20,663 nucleotides of DNA from positions 1 to 20,663 of the IMG/VR virus record IMGVR_UViG_3300008012_000254; one strand, given 5' to 3'. The notes beneath the pieces are model-generated. The model saw nothing but the letters and a program-made list of their open reading frames with translations. It made no database searches and was not told the DNA's origin. Below are positions 9,501 to 15,797 of this stretch, one piece after another. Position 1 is the first letter of the stretch, and every line of letters begins with the position of its first letter. A program made the position numbers and the translations under genes. This DNA comes from a virus.

Positions 9501-10042
9501 TAGGCTAAATCTGAATTAATACCTAAAACTTCATTACCTACTTTACCCATGTTAATAGTAAAGTTATGTTTAAACTTTGCAGGGTCATAATCTCTGTTAA
9601 ACCACGCAAGGTTCCCCATTTCAATGTTGCCCTTGACAGCCTTAATCAGTAGGTCATCCCCTGAGTTTTCAGTTTCCTGTATAAAGGGTTGCATAATCTC
9701 AGCACGTCTAGCGGTAACTTGCTCCTCAGACATATCTAGATAATCTGGTACGTTGTTTGTAAAGTCCTGCTTGGCTGCCCTTAAAGCGGCTGCTGTGGCA
9801 ATCTTAGCATCCAGAGTACGTGCAGATGCAATACCCTGTTCAGCCTCACGTTGTAACTTTAACTTCTTTTGTTTTTCTATTTGTGCTAGTGTTTCTGCTG
9901 CTGGTGCGATAGCACGTATAAACTCACCCAAACCACTCTTAGGTGCAGGTTGTTCAGCAGGACGTACATATGTCTCTACTGGACGAGCTACAGCTTGTAG
10001 CCTTGCAGAAGGCCGCAACCGTTCTACTTGTTTTCTAGCCAT
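6503..10042 (-). CDS. internal virion protein (gp15-position) with C-terminal GH24 muramidase and NlpC/P60-like peptidase domains
   Basis: A 1179-residue protein; T7 gp15 has about 750, and residues 1 to about 740 would be the gp15-like structural part (basic N-terminus, long helical region, acidic linker near 735-755). Residues about 768-930 match a GH24 T4-lysozyme-type muramidase: IGDEGFSYTPYDDMGKDSVG places the catalytic Glu at 774 and Asp at 783, with Ser788 where T4 lysozyme has Thr26, followed by a Gly-His. Residues about 975-1140 match the TIGR02594/NlpC-P60-like cysteine peptidases: KAWCAAFLTQVLRDSG with Cys1028, then GYGHVGIVVKVEGDKVFFIG with His1096 and GGNTGDRV. It would cut both glycan strands and peptide cross-links during DNA entry. 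It lies between the gp14-like and gp16-like genes; the start at 10042 follows AAAGGAAAT. Confidence 0.8.
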   Translation of the reverse strand: MARKQVERLRPSARLQAVARPVETYVRPAEQPAPKSGLGEFIRAIAPAAETLAQIEKQKKLKLQREAEQGIASARTLDAKIATAAALRAAKQDFTNNVPDYLDMSEEQVTARRAEIMQPFIQETENSGDDLLIKAVKGNIEMGNLAWFNRDYDPAKFKHNFTINMGKVGNEVLGINSDLAYIPQTEEDGTIQDNRAIQKKNIDEIVRQASQAYGYSQTMVNDYIMEKVIAPNVRSGGRGAAYEWAEDRKFRGIPRYQAMYKTIDSDLRAYDREFNKQNDNILFTQKLNQGFESFVFGGSNNQQDYFRGETLTGAGGTKLVMDDDETIARFEAYAASRGLNQDQFEDFFKKNNLLPSNMKNNIQNGIYALNSGDIISNPTDAATAELAFNSIFKAQAMGIDIPTSVVDADQLERFEIAKILAMRTATVGSKDDGTVNIANAMFTAQSADLSIGETLSAANKEKLANSISTFLGTDHTDTGNSRANIEELSRMTGLLMQLEGGLSLENAANMAAEAFKKDSVIYQAANGLKMSFRQLNTDPNVSAPVAQRLTDLSKVMSDDPDIKIIMNGELGMIENPTVGFSNDRLKPNAVRISIMDENGFPHIPLGVVKKADLLNDPQIVAKIIASNKNKVILAKKKAFSGGSLAPEDDPVNAPINVSAAWANNNLGNSVTSLPDTFKPLTAQPIVVDGEPTGQYYYTGITADGSKPTYVSTQSPEYIKPEPVEPPDVVEDESTVEEQQTSSLADDALDVVTNLIDNTVGASTANATATIIGDEGFSYTPYDDMGKDSVGHGLQIESLEPDEKALISDINNVQPEESAAVVALKASKINNYFTDVVEGFQNLPDTAKSGMIQMGYQLGRFNVTKEWPKFMESIKEAAQYAEGSIEQATALANAKFNMLYNVAEDGKVTATKWATQTKNRAMRVADELASGAGEAATAVFDGFISKAHADTDTIPQNEQLNVGDVPTASAVVDIGLAMNPADAAYKYYGIDENTDDGAKAVKGFFETSVGNWNPDQETAEQFATNKAWCAAFLTQVLRDSGVDTKALFGTDKFDQIRAKAYTKVGTEVEPTQVKAGDIMIKQHTKEERKKFKLGYGHVGIVVKVEGDKVFFIGGNTGDRVTMSSYNMTEKEVNFRRVQNASDIPTESLPSMLELKAGVYARKTVKKAKNFLTSMYDNIFG

Positions 10043-10055
10043 GAGCTATTTCCTT

Positions 10056-10655
10056 TTAAGTTGTATAACGTGCTTTAGGTGTTCCCCTTGATGCAGAAGA
10101 CTTAGTACTTGTAGAAGAACTACTGCTTGAGGAACTACTACTTGAGGAGACATCAGCCGCATTATAAGCAGCAGCAGCATTAGCCGCAGTTCCCACAGCC
10201 GCAGCTAGGAAATTAGGCATGACACCCTGTTGTAGAGAGTTAGTTCTATTCTGTGCTTCCGCAGATGCACCACGCTTTTCAAGCTCAATCTGTTTCTCTA
10301 CATTCTCAAGGTTTCTATTGATTGTCGTTACACCACGTAGCTTCTGTGCTTCGTAATCCTGTAGTAGTAAGTCCATACTATTACCAGTAAGACCTGATTC
10401 ACCCTGAGCAACCAGAGCAGCACCCTTGCCTTCCATAGCTTTAATGCTTAAGGCTAGCTTCTCTTCAGAGGCAGCTTCTGCTTCTTGAGTAGCTCTCTGG
10501 TTAAGGGTCTGTACTTTTAAATCTCTAGCTTCGTTAGCAGCCAAGCGGTTACGGTCAAATCTAGCTTGATCTGATTGTGCTTGTGCTACACCTTCTTGGT
10601 ATTGAGCAACCCCCTGTGCTACCATTAGCGCAGCCATTAGTGTCGGTTCACACAT
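10056..10655 (-). CDS. internal virion protein B (T7 gp14-like)
   Basis: A 199-residue protein beginning MCEPTLMAALMVAQGVAQYQ, the usual opening of gp14-type proteins in T7-like phages. It is followed by a long Glu/Gln/Ala-rich helical region (about 20-130) and an Ala-rich segment (about 150-170). T7 gp14 has a similar length and forms part of the internal core, inserting into the outer membrane on ejection. The gene overlaps the gp13-like gene by 8 bases and has GAGGATACAAG before its ATG. The C-terminal tail is unusual: an uninterrupted tract of twelve Ser residues followed by a Ser/Thr/Lys-rich end (SKSSASRGTPKARYTT-type), encoded by a 15-base tandem repeat. Confidence 0.85.
   Translation of the reverse strand: MCEPTLMAALMVAQGVAQYQEGVAQAQSDQARFDRNRLAANEARDLKVQTLNQRATQEAEAASEEKLALSIKAMEGKGAALVAQGESGLTGNSMDLLLQDYEAQKLRGVTTINRNLENVEKQIELEKRGASAEAQNRTNSLQQGVMPNFLAAAVGTAANAAAAYNAADVSSSSSSSSSSSSTSTKSSASRGTPKARYTT
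10104..10148 (-). repeat. 15-base tandem repeat encoding a poly-serine tract
   Basis: Two near-identical 15-base units on the plus strand, actactgcttgagga (10119-10133) and actactacttgagga (10134-10148), differ at one base. A degenerate third unit lies at 10104-10118. On the coding strand they give serine codons of mixed type (TCC, TCA, AGT/AGC), so the protein tract is pure serine although the DNA is not a simple trinucleotide repeat. The unit length is a multiple of three, so copy number can change without a frameshift. Confidence 0.8.
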
Positions 10656-11112
10656 CTTGTATCCTCACAAATTCTAAAAAGGGTTTGTTTCCTACACCCC
10701 AAGTTTCATGCCTTTGAATAAACGTAAATCCTACAAACTTTAACCAGTTAATAGCTACACTATAATCAGCATCACAGGCATTAGTTAGGATGGGATATTT
10801 CTTATTTGTTTCTTTTACCCATTTGAGAGAACCTCTAAGAAAGGGTAGCCAGACTTTAGTTATAGGCGGTGCTGTAAGCAACCACGGTATGCCTGTTAGG
10901 TTATCTAAACCTACGACACCATAAATACCTGCAATCTCACCTGTTTCTTTTACAACTATAGTCCAACACTCCTCTGACTCATCCAGTCCCTGCTGTAGAG
11001 CTTCCTTAACATCGCCATGTGAAGCAAGTACTTCTTCAGTGTCTTCTGGTCTTAAGTTTGTTGCCAGATGATCTACATCAGACTGAGTACTTGCTCTCAC
11101 ATAAACCTTCAT
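10648..11112 (-). CDS. T7 gp13-like protein with acetyltransferase-like fold
   Basis: A 154-residue protein starting MKVYVRASTQSDVDHLATNL. The order fits the GNAT acyltransferase fold: a two-helix N-terminus, WTIVVKETGEIAGIYGVV strands, and a C-terminal part NACDADYSVAINWLKFVGF, where the mature pattern has N-x(n)-A-x-x-(F/W)-(L/Y)-x-x-x-G-F. T7 gp13 and relatives (DUF2833 as I remember it) share this position, and gp13 acts in core/tail assembly. The start at 11112 is chosen over the in-frame ATG at 11151 because AAGGAG (11124-11119) lies 6 bases upstream and the ATG overlaps the tail tubular B stop as TAATG. An acetyl-CoA-binding R/Q-x-x-G-x-G/A loop is not obvious, so enzymatic activity is doubtful. 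Confidence 0.75.
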   Translation of the reverse strand: MKVYVRASTQSDVDHLATNLRPEDTEEVLASHGDVKEALQQGLDESEECWTIVVKETGEIAGIYGVVGLDNLTGIPWLLTAPPITKVWLPFLRGSLKWVKETNKKYPILTNACDADYSVAINWLKFVGFTFIQRHETWGVGNKPFLEFVRIQDV

Positions 11113-13451
11113 TACATTCTCCTTGAACGTAGTTGGAAGAAACCTTCCCATTCTGCTGATTGGAATACACAGGGTAAGTGACTATCACTTTCAAGTGTTA
11201 CTGAGGTTTCACTAGCGTTACCAATAACTCCAAAACGATATGTTCCAGACTCAATAGCGGCTGAGTTAAGAATATTAGCAGCACTACCAACTACACGCCC
11301 TGTAAAAGTACGTGTGTAGGATGTACGTTTGAGGGGTCTTAGTATTACATTAAAGAAGCCTGTCTTATTGAAGACCACAGCATAATTTCTAAGCTGTAGG
11401 TGTCCTGTTGTTATCGCCTTGTTGTCCTGCTTAATAACTGGCTCAGAAAACTCATACTTAAAAGTAAAGGGGATACCCGCAAACACCTTTTCAGAGTTAG
11501 CTAATTTAGCTGCTACTGCACTAAGAGTAATGATTTTACCTGTTTGGTCAATATAGATTGTATTAGCATCTACATAAGGTATAGCAGTAAGTCCACCTGT
11601 TTCCAACCTAACACGTCTATCTAAGTGTATAGAAAAGCTGCCTGTAGTGTAAGTAGTAGCTTCATCTACTGATAGATTAATACGTTCTAGAAATAGGTTT
11701 GTACCTCGTTTAATTAGGATATAGATATCAGCACGATTAAAGGACATGCCTACTACATCACCATTAAATACCCAACGTGACCAAGAAGCCTGTAGCTTTT
11801 CTCTACCAGACCAGTAGTATCTATACACGTATATGGCTGTAGGATCATTGTCGGTTTGTGCTAGTATCATATCCTCATTTGATGAAGCTTGAATATTAAT
11901 AATCTCACCGTTAAGATACTCAGGAATATGTGAGCTAATCTCTGTGGCATCATTTGTATCAGTATCACTATCTACAAAGTACTCCCACATACCTGACCAC
12001 GCACCACGCTTAGAGGCAAAGTAAACATACTTACCCGCTGCTGCTGGTCTAGCTCGTAGGCTTGTTTCAAACTCTGTAGTATTAGATACGTCAACAGTCT
12101 CAGGGGTTAGTACAGGATCACCTGTTACCTTAAACTGTGTGAGGTCAGAGAAGAGCAGCAGTGCTTCGTTAAACGGTACTGCGTGTTTAAGAATACTAAC
12201 CTTATTAGAGGACACTGCCACATCAATGGGGTCACTATCAATAATGGTTAGCGTTGACTTGCGGAAGAAGTCAAAGTTAAGAAACTCACCAGCACTACTA
12301 AATATGACATTCTCGTCAGCTAGTACTCCAAGTCTATTCTTATGGAAGAAAATATCTGCTAACTTAAACCCTACAAATGAAGGGAATGGGTTAGTGTCAT
12401 CATCTCCTACTTTTCTATCTGCAAAAGCAGCGGGATTAAATTCAAAGTTTCCGTTAACAAGCTTAGAAAGTTTATGAGGTAGAGTAGCAGGGTCTAGTGC
12501 AATTTCAATATTAGGCTCTACTGTTTCTTTCCAGACACCGTTACTAAACTTAACATAGTAGTCATCCTGTGCCTTTGAGTTGTCTCCTGAGACACCAATA
12601 ACAAAATCGTTTGGCCCCTCTACAGGAAGCTGTTTAAAGTCAGGTGTCTCACCCTTAAATACTTTAAGATGATCTCCACCGTGAGAGTCACCTACCTCTA
12701 CTACAAAGTCTGTAGCATCGGTAGACTGAACGTGTATAACAGAGCCATATCTTGTCAATGTTAAACCTGATACTGCTGATGCGTTGGTAATACCATCATA
12801 GTAAGTAGTACTGACAACACTGCCAGAAAATGTATTTAAATATGTCGCAATCAAGTCTGTTGATGCGCCACGTTCTGCGTTCTGTGTTAGTGCTGTAGAA
12901 GCCTGTGTACTAGACTTAGTAGCAAATTGTACTGTACTTGTGCTGCCACCTTTAGTAAGCTTTAATCGGTATGTAGAAGCATAGTCAGCGTTCTTTACAT
13001 ATACCAATGCTTCTGGATTACGTGTTGGGGATACCGTAGCTGCTTTAGCTACTGTAGTATTCTTATTAATAATAAAAGTTGCGTCAGCAATTGAGACAGC
13101 AGCTAGTTCTTCATTAGGGTTTGTTAATCCTGATAGGTAGGACGCAGCATTATTGGTAACAGTCTTAGCTACACCATCTTTGTCAAACACCCTAATAGTA
13201 CCAGCAGTATCCACAACCATAGAGTAAAACTCATTCTCATCCCTACGGATAGTGTGGATAAACGCTTTGTCTAGGTTTGAAATAACTCCTAAGTCAGCAA
13301 CATGCTGTGAACTTGGGCGTTTAGACAAACCTGATACAACACTGGACAGCCCATTCTCTTGTAACTCAGCCTGAGTATTTAGGCGTAGTGAGGGTGGCTG
13401 CTGTGATACACCGTTAATAAGGTTTGGGATTGATTGACTGATGAGTGCCAT
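11112..13451 (-). CDS. tail tubular protein B (T7 gp12-like nozzle)
   Basis: A 779-residue protein, close to the 794 of T7 gp12. The N-terminus (ALISQSIPNLINGVSQQPPS, then LRLNTQAELQENGLSSVVSG and LSKRPSSQHV) is the conserved gp12 signature, and the interior pattern FKLADIFFHKNRLGVLADEN, FSSAGEFLNFDFFRKS is characteristic of the family. It forms the hexameric nozzle at the tail tip below the gp11 ring and holds the tail fibres. It directly abuts the gp11-like gene (shared base at 13451) and is translationally coupled to the gp13-like gene by TAATG at its 3' end. No truncation or frameshift is seen. Confidence 0.93.
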   Translation of the reverse strand: MALISQSIPNLINGVSQQPPSLRLNTQAELQENGLSSVVSGLSKRPSSQHVADLGVISNLDKAFIHTIRRDENEFYSMVVDTAGTIRVFDKDGVAKTVTNNAASYLSGLTNPNEELAAVSIADATFIINKNTTVAKAATVSPTRNPEALVYVKNADYASTYRLKLTKGGSTSTVQFATKSSTQASTALTQNAERGASTDLIATYLNTFSGSVVSTTYYDGITNASAVSGLTLTRYGSVIHVQSTDATDFVVEVGDSHGGDHLKVFKGETPDFKQLPVEGPNDFVIGVSGDNSKAQDDYYVKFSNGVWKETVEPNIEIALDPATLPHKLSKLVNGNFEFNPAAFADRKVGDDDTNPFPSFVGFKLADIFFHKNRLGVLADENVIFSSAGEFLNFDFFRKSTLTIIDSDPIDVAVSSNKVSILKHAVPFNEALLLFSDLTQFKVTGDPVLTPETVDVSNTTEFETSLRARPAAAGKYVYFASKRGAWSGMWEYFVDSDTDTNDATEISSHIPEYLNGEIINIQASSNEDMILAQTDNDPTAIYVYRYYWSGREKLQASWSRWVFNGDVVGMSFNRADIYILIKRGTNLFLERINLSVDEATTYTTGSFSIHLDRRVRLETGGLTAIPYVDANTIYIDQTGKIITLSAVAAKLANSEKVFAGIPFTFKYEFSEPVIKQDNKAITTGHLQLRNYAVVFNKTGFFNVILRPLKRTSYTRTFTGRVVGSAANILNSAAIESGTYRFGVIGNASETSVTLESDSHLPCVFQSAEWEGFFQLRSRRM

Positions 13452-14035
13452 TAGATTGTTCTCCGTCCCTGCCTATCAATAATACTAAAGGTGTCATAGT
13501 TGTCAAAGATGTTGTGGTCATCTGCTGCTTTATCAAAGTCACGTAACTCAATAAAGGCACGGTTCTCATCTTCCTGTTGGAAGGAGTGTAGGGTATCTGA
13601 ACCTACTACACGGTCTTGGAAGATGCGAGTAGCACGTAGTACAATGTAACGCTTTGCTACTTCTGGTACATCGCTGAAGACTAATTGTACTACAACATCA
13701 AGGGCTGCATCAGTACCTACATTAAAGGTATGATTAGTCCTGTCATACATTTTAAGGCCACGCTGCACTAAATTAGGAGCGTTAGCTTTCAGTGTTGAGT
13801 CTGCTCTAAGAATGTCAGCAGGGAGAATAATCTCACCATTAGTATCTTTAGGGAAACTCTTGTTTAATTCTGTGTTAAAGTGCCAGCCCATAGACTGTAC
13901 TTCTTTGTCAACTGTGTTAAGGATAGTCTCTGCAATCTCTGCTTCAATCAAGCCAGAGGAGAGACTACTAACTGGTGCTTCGCCAATGGCAGAAAGCATA
14001 ATGTTGACTGCATCTAATTGTGTTGTTCCTGCCAT
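13451..14035 (-). CDS. tail tubular protein A (T7 gp11-like adaptor)
   Basis: A 194-residue protein, matching the 196 of T7 gp11. MAGTTQLDAVNIMLSAIGEA with PVSSL, the SMGWHFNTE segment, EIILPADILRAD and DRTNHTFNVG are the hallmark motifs of the gp11 family. These twelve-subunit ring adaptors sit between portal and nozzle. It is preceded by GGTAAGCAAC before its ATG and followed without a gap by tail tubular protein B, the standard order in this phage group. I see nothing anomalous. Confidence 0.93.
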   Translation of the reverse strand: MAGTTQLDAVNIMLSAIGEAPVSSLSSGLIEAEIAETILNTVDKEVQSMGWHFNTELNKSFPKDTNGEIILPADILRADSTLKANAPNLVQRGLKMYDRTNHTFNVGTDAALDVVVQLVFSDVPEVAKRYIVLRATRIFQDRVVGSDTLHSFQQEDENRAFIELRDFDKAADDHNIFDNYDTFSIIDRQGRRTI

Positions 14036-14045
14036 GTTGCTTACC

Positions 14046-14300
14046 TTATGCTTTCCACTTAACCTTGTCAGCCCAATAAGCTGCGCTTGATGGCCCCTTG
14101 GCTATATTCTTGCGGTGTCTATCTTTAAAAGCTTTTCGTTGTTTAGCTGACTGGTTTGTCTTTGCACCTCGTTCACCAAATCTAATAATTTCCGGCTTCT
14201 CTTTTGTGCCTACCAATACAGCATGTGACTTCTTACCCTTTGGAGAACTCTTAGGTATCCGCAGACCCTTAAATGTTTCTCCTGCATGTGTAATAGCCAT
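14046..14300 (-). CDS. conserved small basic phage protein
   Basis: An 84-residue protein, strongly basic. It has two recognisable parts: ETFKGLRIPKSSPKGKKSHA with VLVG...IRFGERG at the N-terminus, and an invariant-looking C-terminus RKAFKDRHRKNIAKGPSSAA then YWADKVKW. I recall this second motif from hypothetical proteins in many T7-like and T4-like marine and environmental phages; its function is not known. It starts one base after the stop of the 36-codon microgene (TGATATG) and lies between capsid and tail genes, where T7 has no direct counterpart. High charge suggests DNA or capsid contact, but this is only a guess. Confidence 0.75.
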   Translation of the reverse strand: MAITHAGETFKGLRIPKSSPKGKKSHAVLVGTKEKPEIIRFGERGAKTNQSAKQRKAFKDRHRKNIAKGPSSAAYWADKVKWKA

Positions 14301-14301
14301 A

Positions 14302-14412
14302 TCATTTCTTCTTCTTATACTTCATGGTAGCACCAGTCTTCTTAGCCGCAGCCTTAGCCTGTGCCATACCCTTCTTAGTATACTTGTACTCTTTACCTGC
14401 TACGTTTGGCAT
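14302..14412 (-). CDS. 36-residue basic microprotein after the capsid terminator
   Basis: ATG at 14412-14410, TGA at 14304-14302; the protein opens MPNVAGKEYKYTKKGMAQAK, is followed by an Ala/Lys-rich stretch and ends in four lysines. A Shine-Dalgarno GGAG lies about 7 bases upstream, next to the terminator T-run. The MP(N/Y)V-G-K-x-(F/Y)-x-YT-x-KG start is, from memory, shared by tiny genes in many marine T7-like phages between capsid and tail tubular genes. Its stop is separated by one base from the next ATG, which supports real translation. Nearly a third of the residues are lysine, so nucleic-acid or capsid-interior binding is plausible but unproven. Confidence 0.72.
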   Translation of the reverse strand: MPNVAGKEYKYTKKGMAQAKAAAKKTGATMKYKKKK

Positions 14413-14422
14413 ATCATTCTCC

Positions 14423-14456
14423 AAAGAAAAAAGGGAGTAGCCGTTAAGCTACCCCC
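14423..14456 (-). terminator. rho-independent terminator after the major capsid gene
   Basis: On the minus strand an inverted repeat GGGGGTAGC (14456-14448) and GCTACTCCC (14441-14433) forms a 9-pair stem with one G-U pair and a 6-base loop. It is followed at once by TTTTTTCTTT (14432-14423). It starts 8 bases after the capsid stop codon, the same place as Tphi after T7 gene 10. Tphi is only partly efficient in T7, allowing read-through into tail genes at lower level; the same is expected here because no new promoter is visible before the tail genes. Confidence 0.9.
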
Positions 14457-14464
14457 AAGTTTAT

Positions 14465-15586
14465 TTAAGCGTTTGCGTCAATCAATGCAATACATGATGC
14501 AGGACGTAGGACGTTATGCCCCATTGCGTACTTAGCAACCATGAGTGTACCCTGACGATTAATTTGATACTCAGACTCCATGCCCAAGTCAAGCAACTTA
14601 ACAGTAGCTACTGCTTCTGGTGTAAAGACAAAGCCTTTAATCAGAGCAGCTTCTGCCACCATGTCGCGTCCGTCTACAGCAGCAGTCGGAAGGTCATAGT
14701 GTGTTGTACGGCCTGAACCAGCAGTGTTTGCCAGTGGTGCGTTGTCTGCTGTCTTACCTTCATCAGCGTTACCTGTTGTGAAGTTCTTGTACAGAGCAGA
14801 TACGTCAGCATGGTTAGACATGATTACAGGAATACCTGCAATAGCTGGAACCATACCTGAAGCAACAGAACCATTACCACCAAAGTCACGGTTCATGTAG
14901 GTCAGCTTAGAACCATCAGTCACATCCATCAGTGCATAGTACTGTGCTGGTGGAAGAACAACAACTGCGTTCTCTGAAGGAACATTAGCAATGTCCATAG
15001 TCTTCTTGGCATCAAAGATAGCCTTAGCCAGCTTTGCAGGGTCAAGTAGGTCAGCAGTAGCTGTACCAACAGTGACGTTACCAGTAAAGTCTTCTTCAGT
15101 AAAAGCCTTGTAGTCTTGGATAAGACCAGCAGCGGCTGTTGCGTTAGTTGATAATGCAGCCTTAACAAGCATACGTGCTACGTTACGATCTGCCTCGTTA
15201 GCTAGTGCAATACCAGCTTCCTTTGAGTAGATTGAACGTACATCGTAGTGGTTGATTGCCTCATCAATGTTAGCAATGAACTGGCTTGAGATAAGCAGAT
15301 CGTCAATTGTTACGATACGCTCACCTGCACGAATAGCCCCGCCTGTGATTTCGTTTCCGGGGGTCAAGTATTCAGCAGTTGCACGGCCTGTCATTGGGAA
15401 TGAAGCAGACTTACCTTTAGAGATTGTACGAGTACGTACCTTGTCCATAAGGACTTTCTTTTCCTCATAGGCTGTTAGGACTTCTCCTGCATACAGCTTG
15501 AGAAACAGGTCACGTACGTCACCTGATAGGTTATTTTGGCCTTGGAAGCTTACGCTATAGGCCGGATTTGAAGCGGCTGATGCCAT
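14465..15586 (-). CDS. major capsid protein (T7 gp10A-like)
   Basis: A 373-residue protein, near the 345 of T7 gp10A. MASAASNPAYSVSFQGQNNL, then LFLKLYAGEVLTAYEEKKVL, FPMTGRATAEYLTPG and ERIVTIDDLLISSQFIANID are conserved in the HK97-fold capsid proteins of this phage group. ALANEADRNVARMLVKAA follows, and the C-terminal YQINRQGTLMVAKYAMGHNV is the standard family ending. AAGGAG (15601-15596) lies 9 bases before the ATG. The gene is flanked by a promoter-like element upstream and a strong terminator downstream, consistent with a dedicated abundant transcript. There is no sign of a gp10B-type read-through extension before the terminator. Confidence 0.95.
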   Translation of the reverse strand: MASAASNPAYSVSFQGQNNLSGDVRDLFLKLYAGEVLTAYEEKKVLMDKVRTRTISKGKSASFPMTGRATAEYLTPGNEITGGAIRAGERIVTIDDLLISSQFIANIDEAINHYDVRSIYSKEAGIALANEADRNVARMLVKAALSTNATAAAGLIQDYKAFTEEDFTGNVTVGTATADLLDPAKLAKAIFDAKKTMDIANVPSENAVVVLPPAQYYALMDVTDGSKLTYMNRDFGGNGSVASGMVPAIAGIPVIMSNHADVSALYKNFTTGNADEGKTADNAPLANTAGSGRTTHYDLPTAAVDGRDMVAEAALIKGFVFTPEAVATVKLLDLGMESEYQINRQGTLMVAKYAMGHNVLRPASCIALIDANA

Positions 15587-15595
15587 TTTAAATTA

Positions 15596-15613
15596 CTCCT
15601 TAGTGAGTATAAT
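15596..15613 (-). promoter_or_regulatory. T3/T7-like phage RNA polymerase promoter candidate overlapping the capsid RBS
   Basis: The minus strand reads ATTATACTCACTAAGGAG. The core CTCACTAAGG matches the T3 promoter core CTCACTAAAGGG (one A and one G fewer) and shares ACTCACTA with the T7 promoter (TAATACGACTCACTATAGGG). The expected start site would fall at the GGAG of the Shine-Dalgarno sequence, giving a leader of only about 13 bases before the capsid ATG. The position equals phi10 of T7. A single instance cannot establish a promoter consensus for this phage's own polymerase, which lies outside the window. Confidence 0.5.
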
Positions 15614-15725
15614 GTTGAGTTGAAATACACTCTGCATTACACTACATCCTTTCTCCAAGATTGTCCCTCGCAAGGGGTCAGGGGTAATCGTTTGTTATGT
15701 TTAGCTTCGTGTTAGGGATGTGATC

Positions 15726-15757
15726 CCTTCTAGGCACACCGTAATGTAACTAGAAGG
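15726..15757 (-). other. 8-bp stem hairpin in the capsid leader region
   Basis: CCTTCTAG (15757-15750 read on the minus strand) pairs perfectly with CTAGAAGG (15733-15726), enclosing a 16-base loop. A second short hairpin (15727-15715) follows directly. No T-run follows on the minus strand, so it is a poor intrinsic terminator. It could be a processing site of the RNase III kind known between T7 genes, or a transcript-stabilising structure. Confidence 0.5.
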
Positions 15758-15797
15758 AAGGGGGAAGCAATATATCCCCCAACCCCATGCAACAATG

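Larger units (their letters stand above)
15587..15797. other. structured non-coding region between scaffold and capsid genes
   Basis: These 211 bases are the longest gene-free stretch in the window. In transcription order it holds a hairpin GGGGGA/TCCCCC (15780-15760, no clear U-run), a longer hairpin CCTTCTAG/CTAGAAGG with a 16-base loop (15757-15726), and a small hairpin GGGAT/ATCCC with a 3-base loop (15727-15715). After these come a C-rich stretch ending GCGAGGGACA (about 15688-15662) and the promoter-like element next to the capsid RBS. No credible open reading frame is seen. It most likely controls capsid gene expression through a promoter and RNA processing or stabilising structures. 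Confidence 0.7.

Noticed and set aside
11113-11151. Upstream in-frame ATG for the gp13-like gene, adding MGRFLPTTFKENV
   Set aside because: The added residues overlap the end of tail tubular protein B and do not look like family sequence; the downstream ATG has AAGGAG at the right distance and a TAATG coupling.
13381-13400. Minus-strand ACCCTCACTA, resembling the T3 promoter core, inside the start of tail tubular protein B
   Set aside because: It encodes the conserved Pro-Pro-Ser-Leu-Arg motif of the gp12 family, has no GGG start after the core, and lies inside a gene; coincidence is the simpler reading.
15760-15780. GGGGGA/TCCCCC hairpin as a terminator after the scaffold gene
   Set aside because: On the minus strand the stem is followed by TTCCTTCTAG rather than a U-run, so intrinsic termination is not supported.
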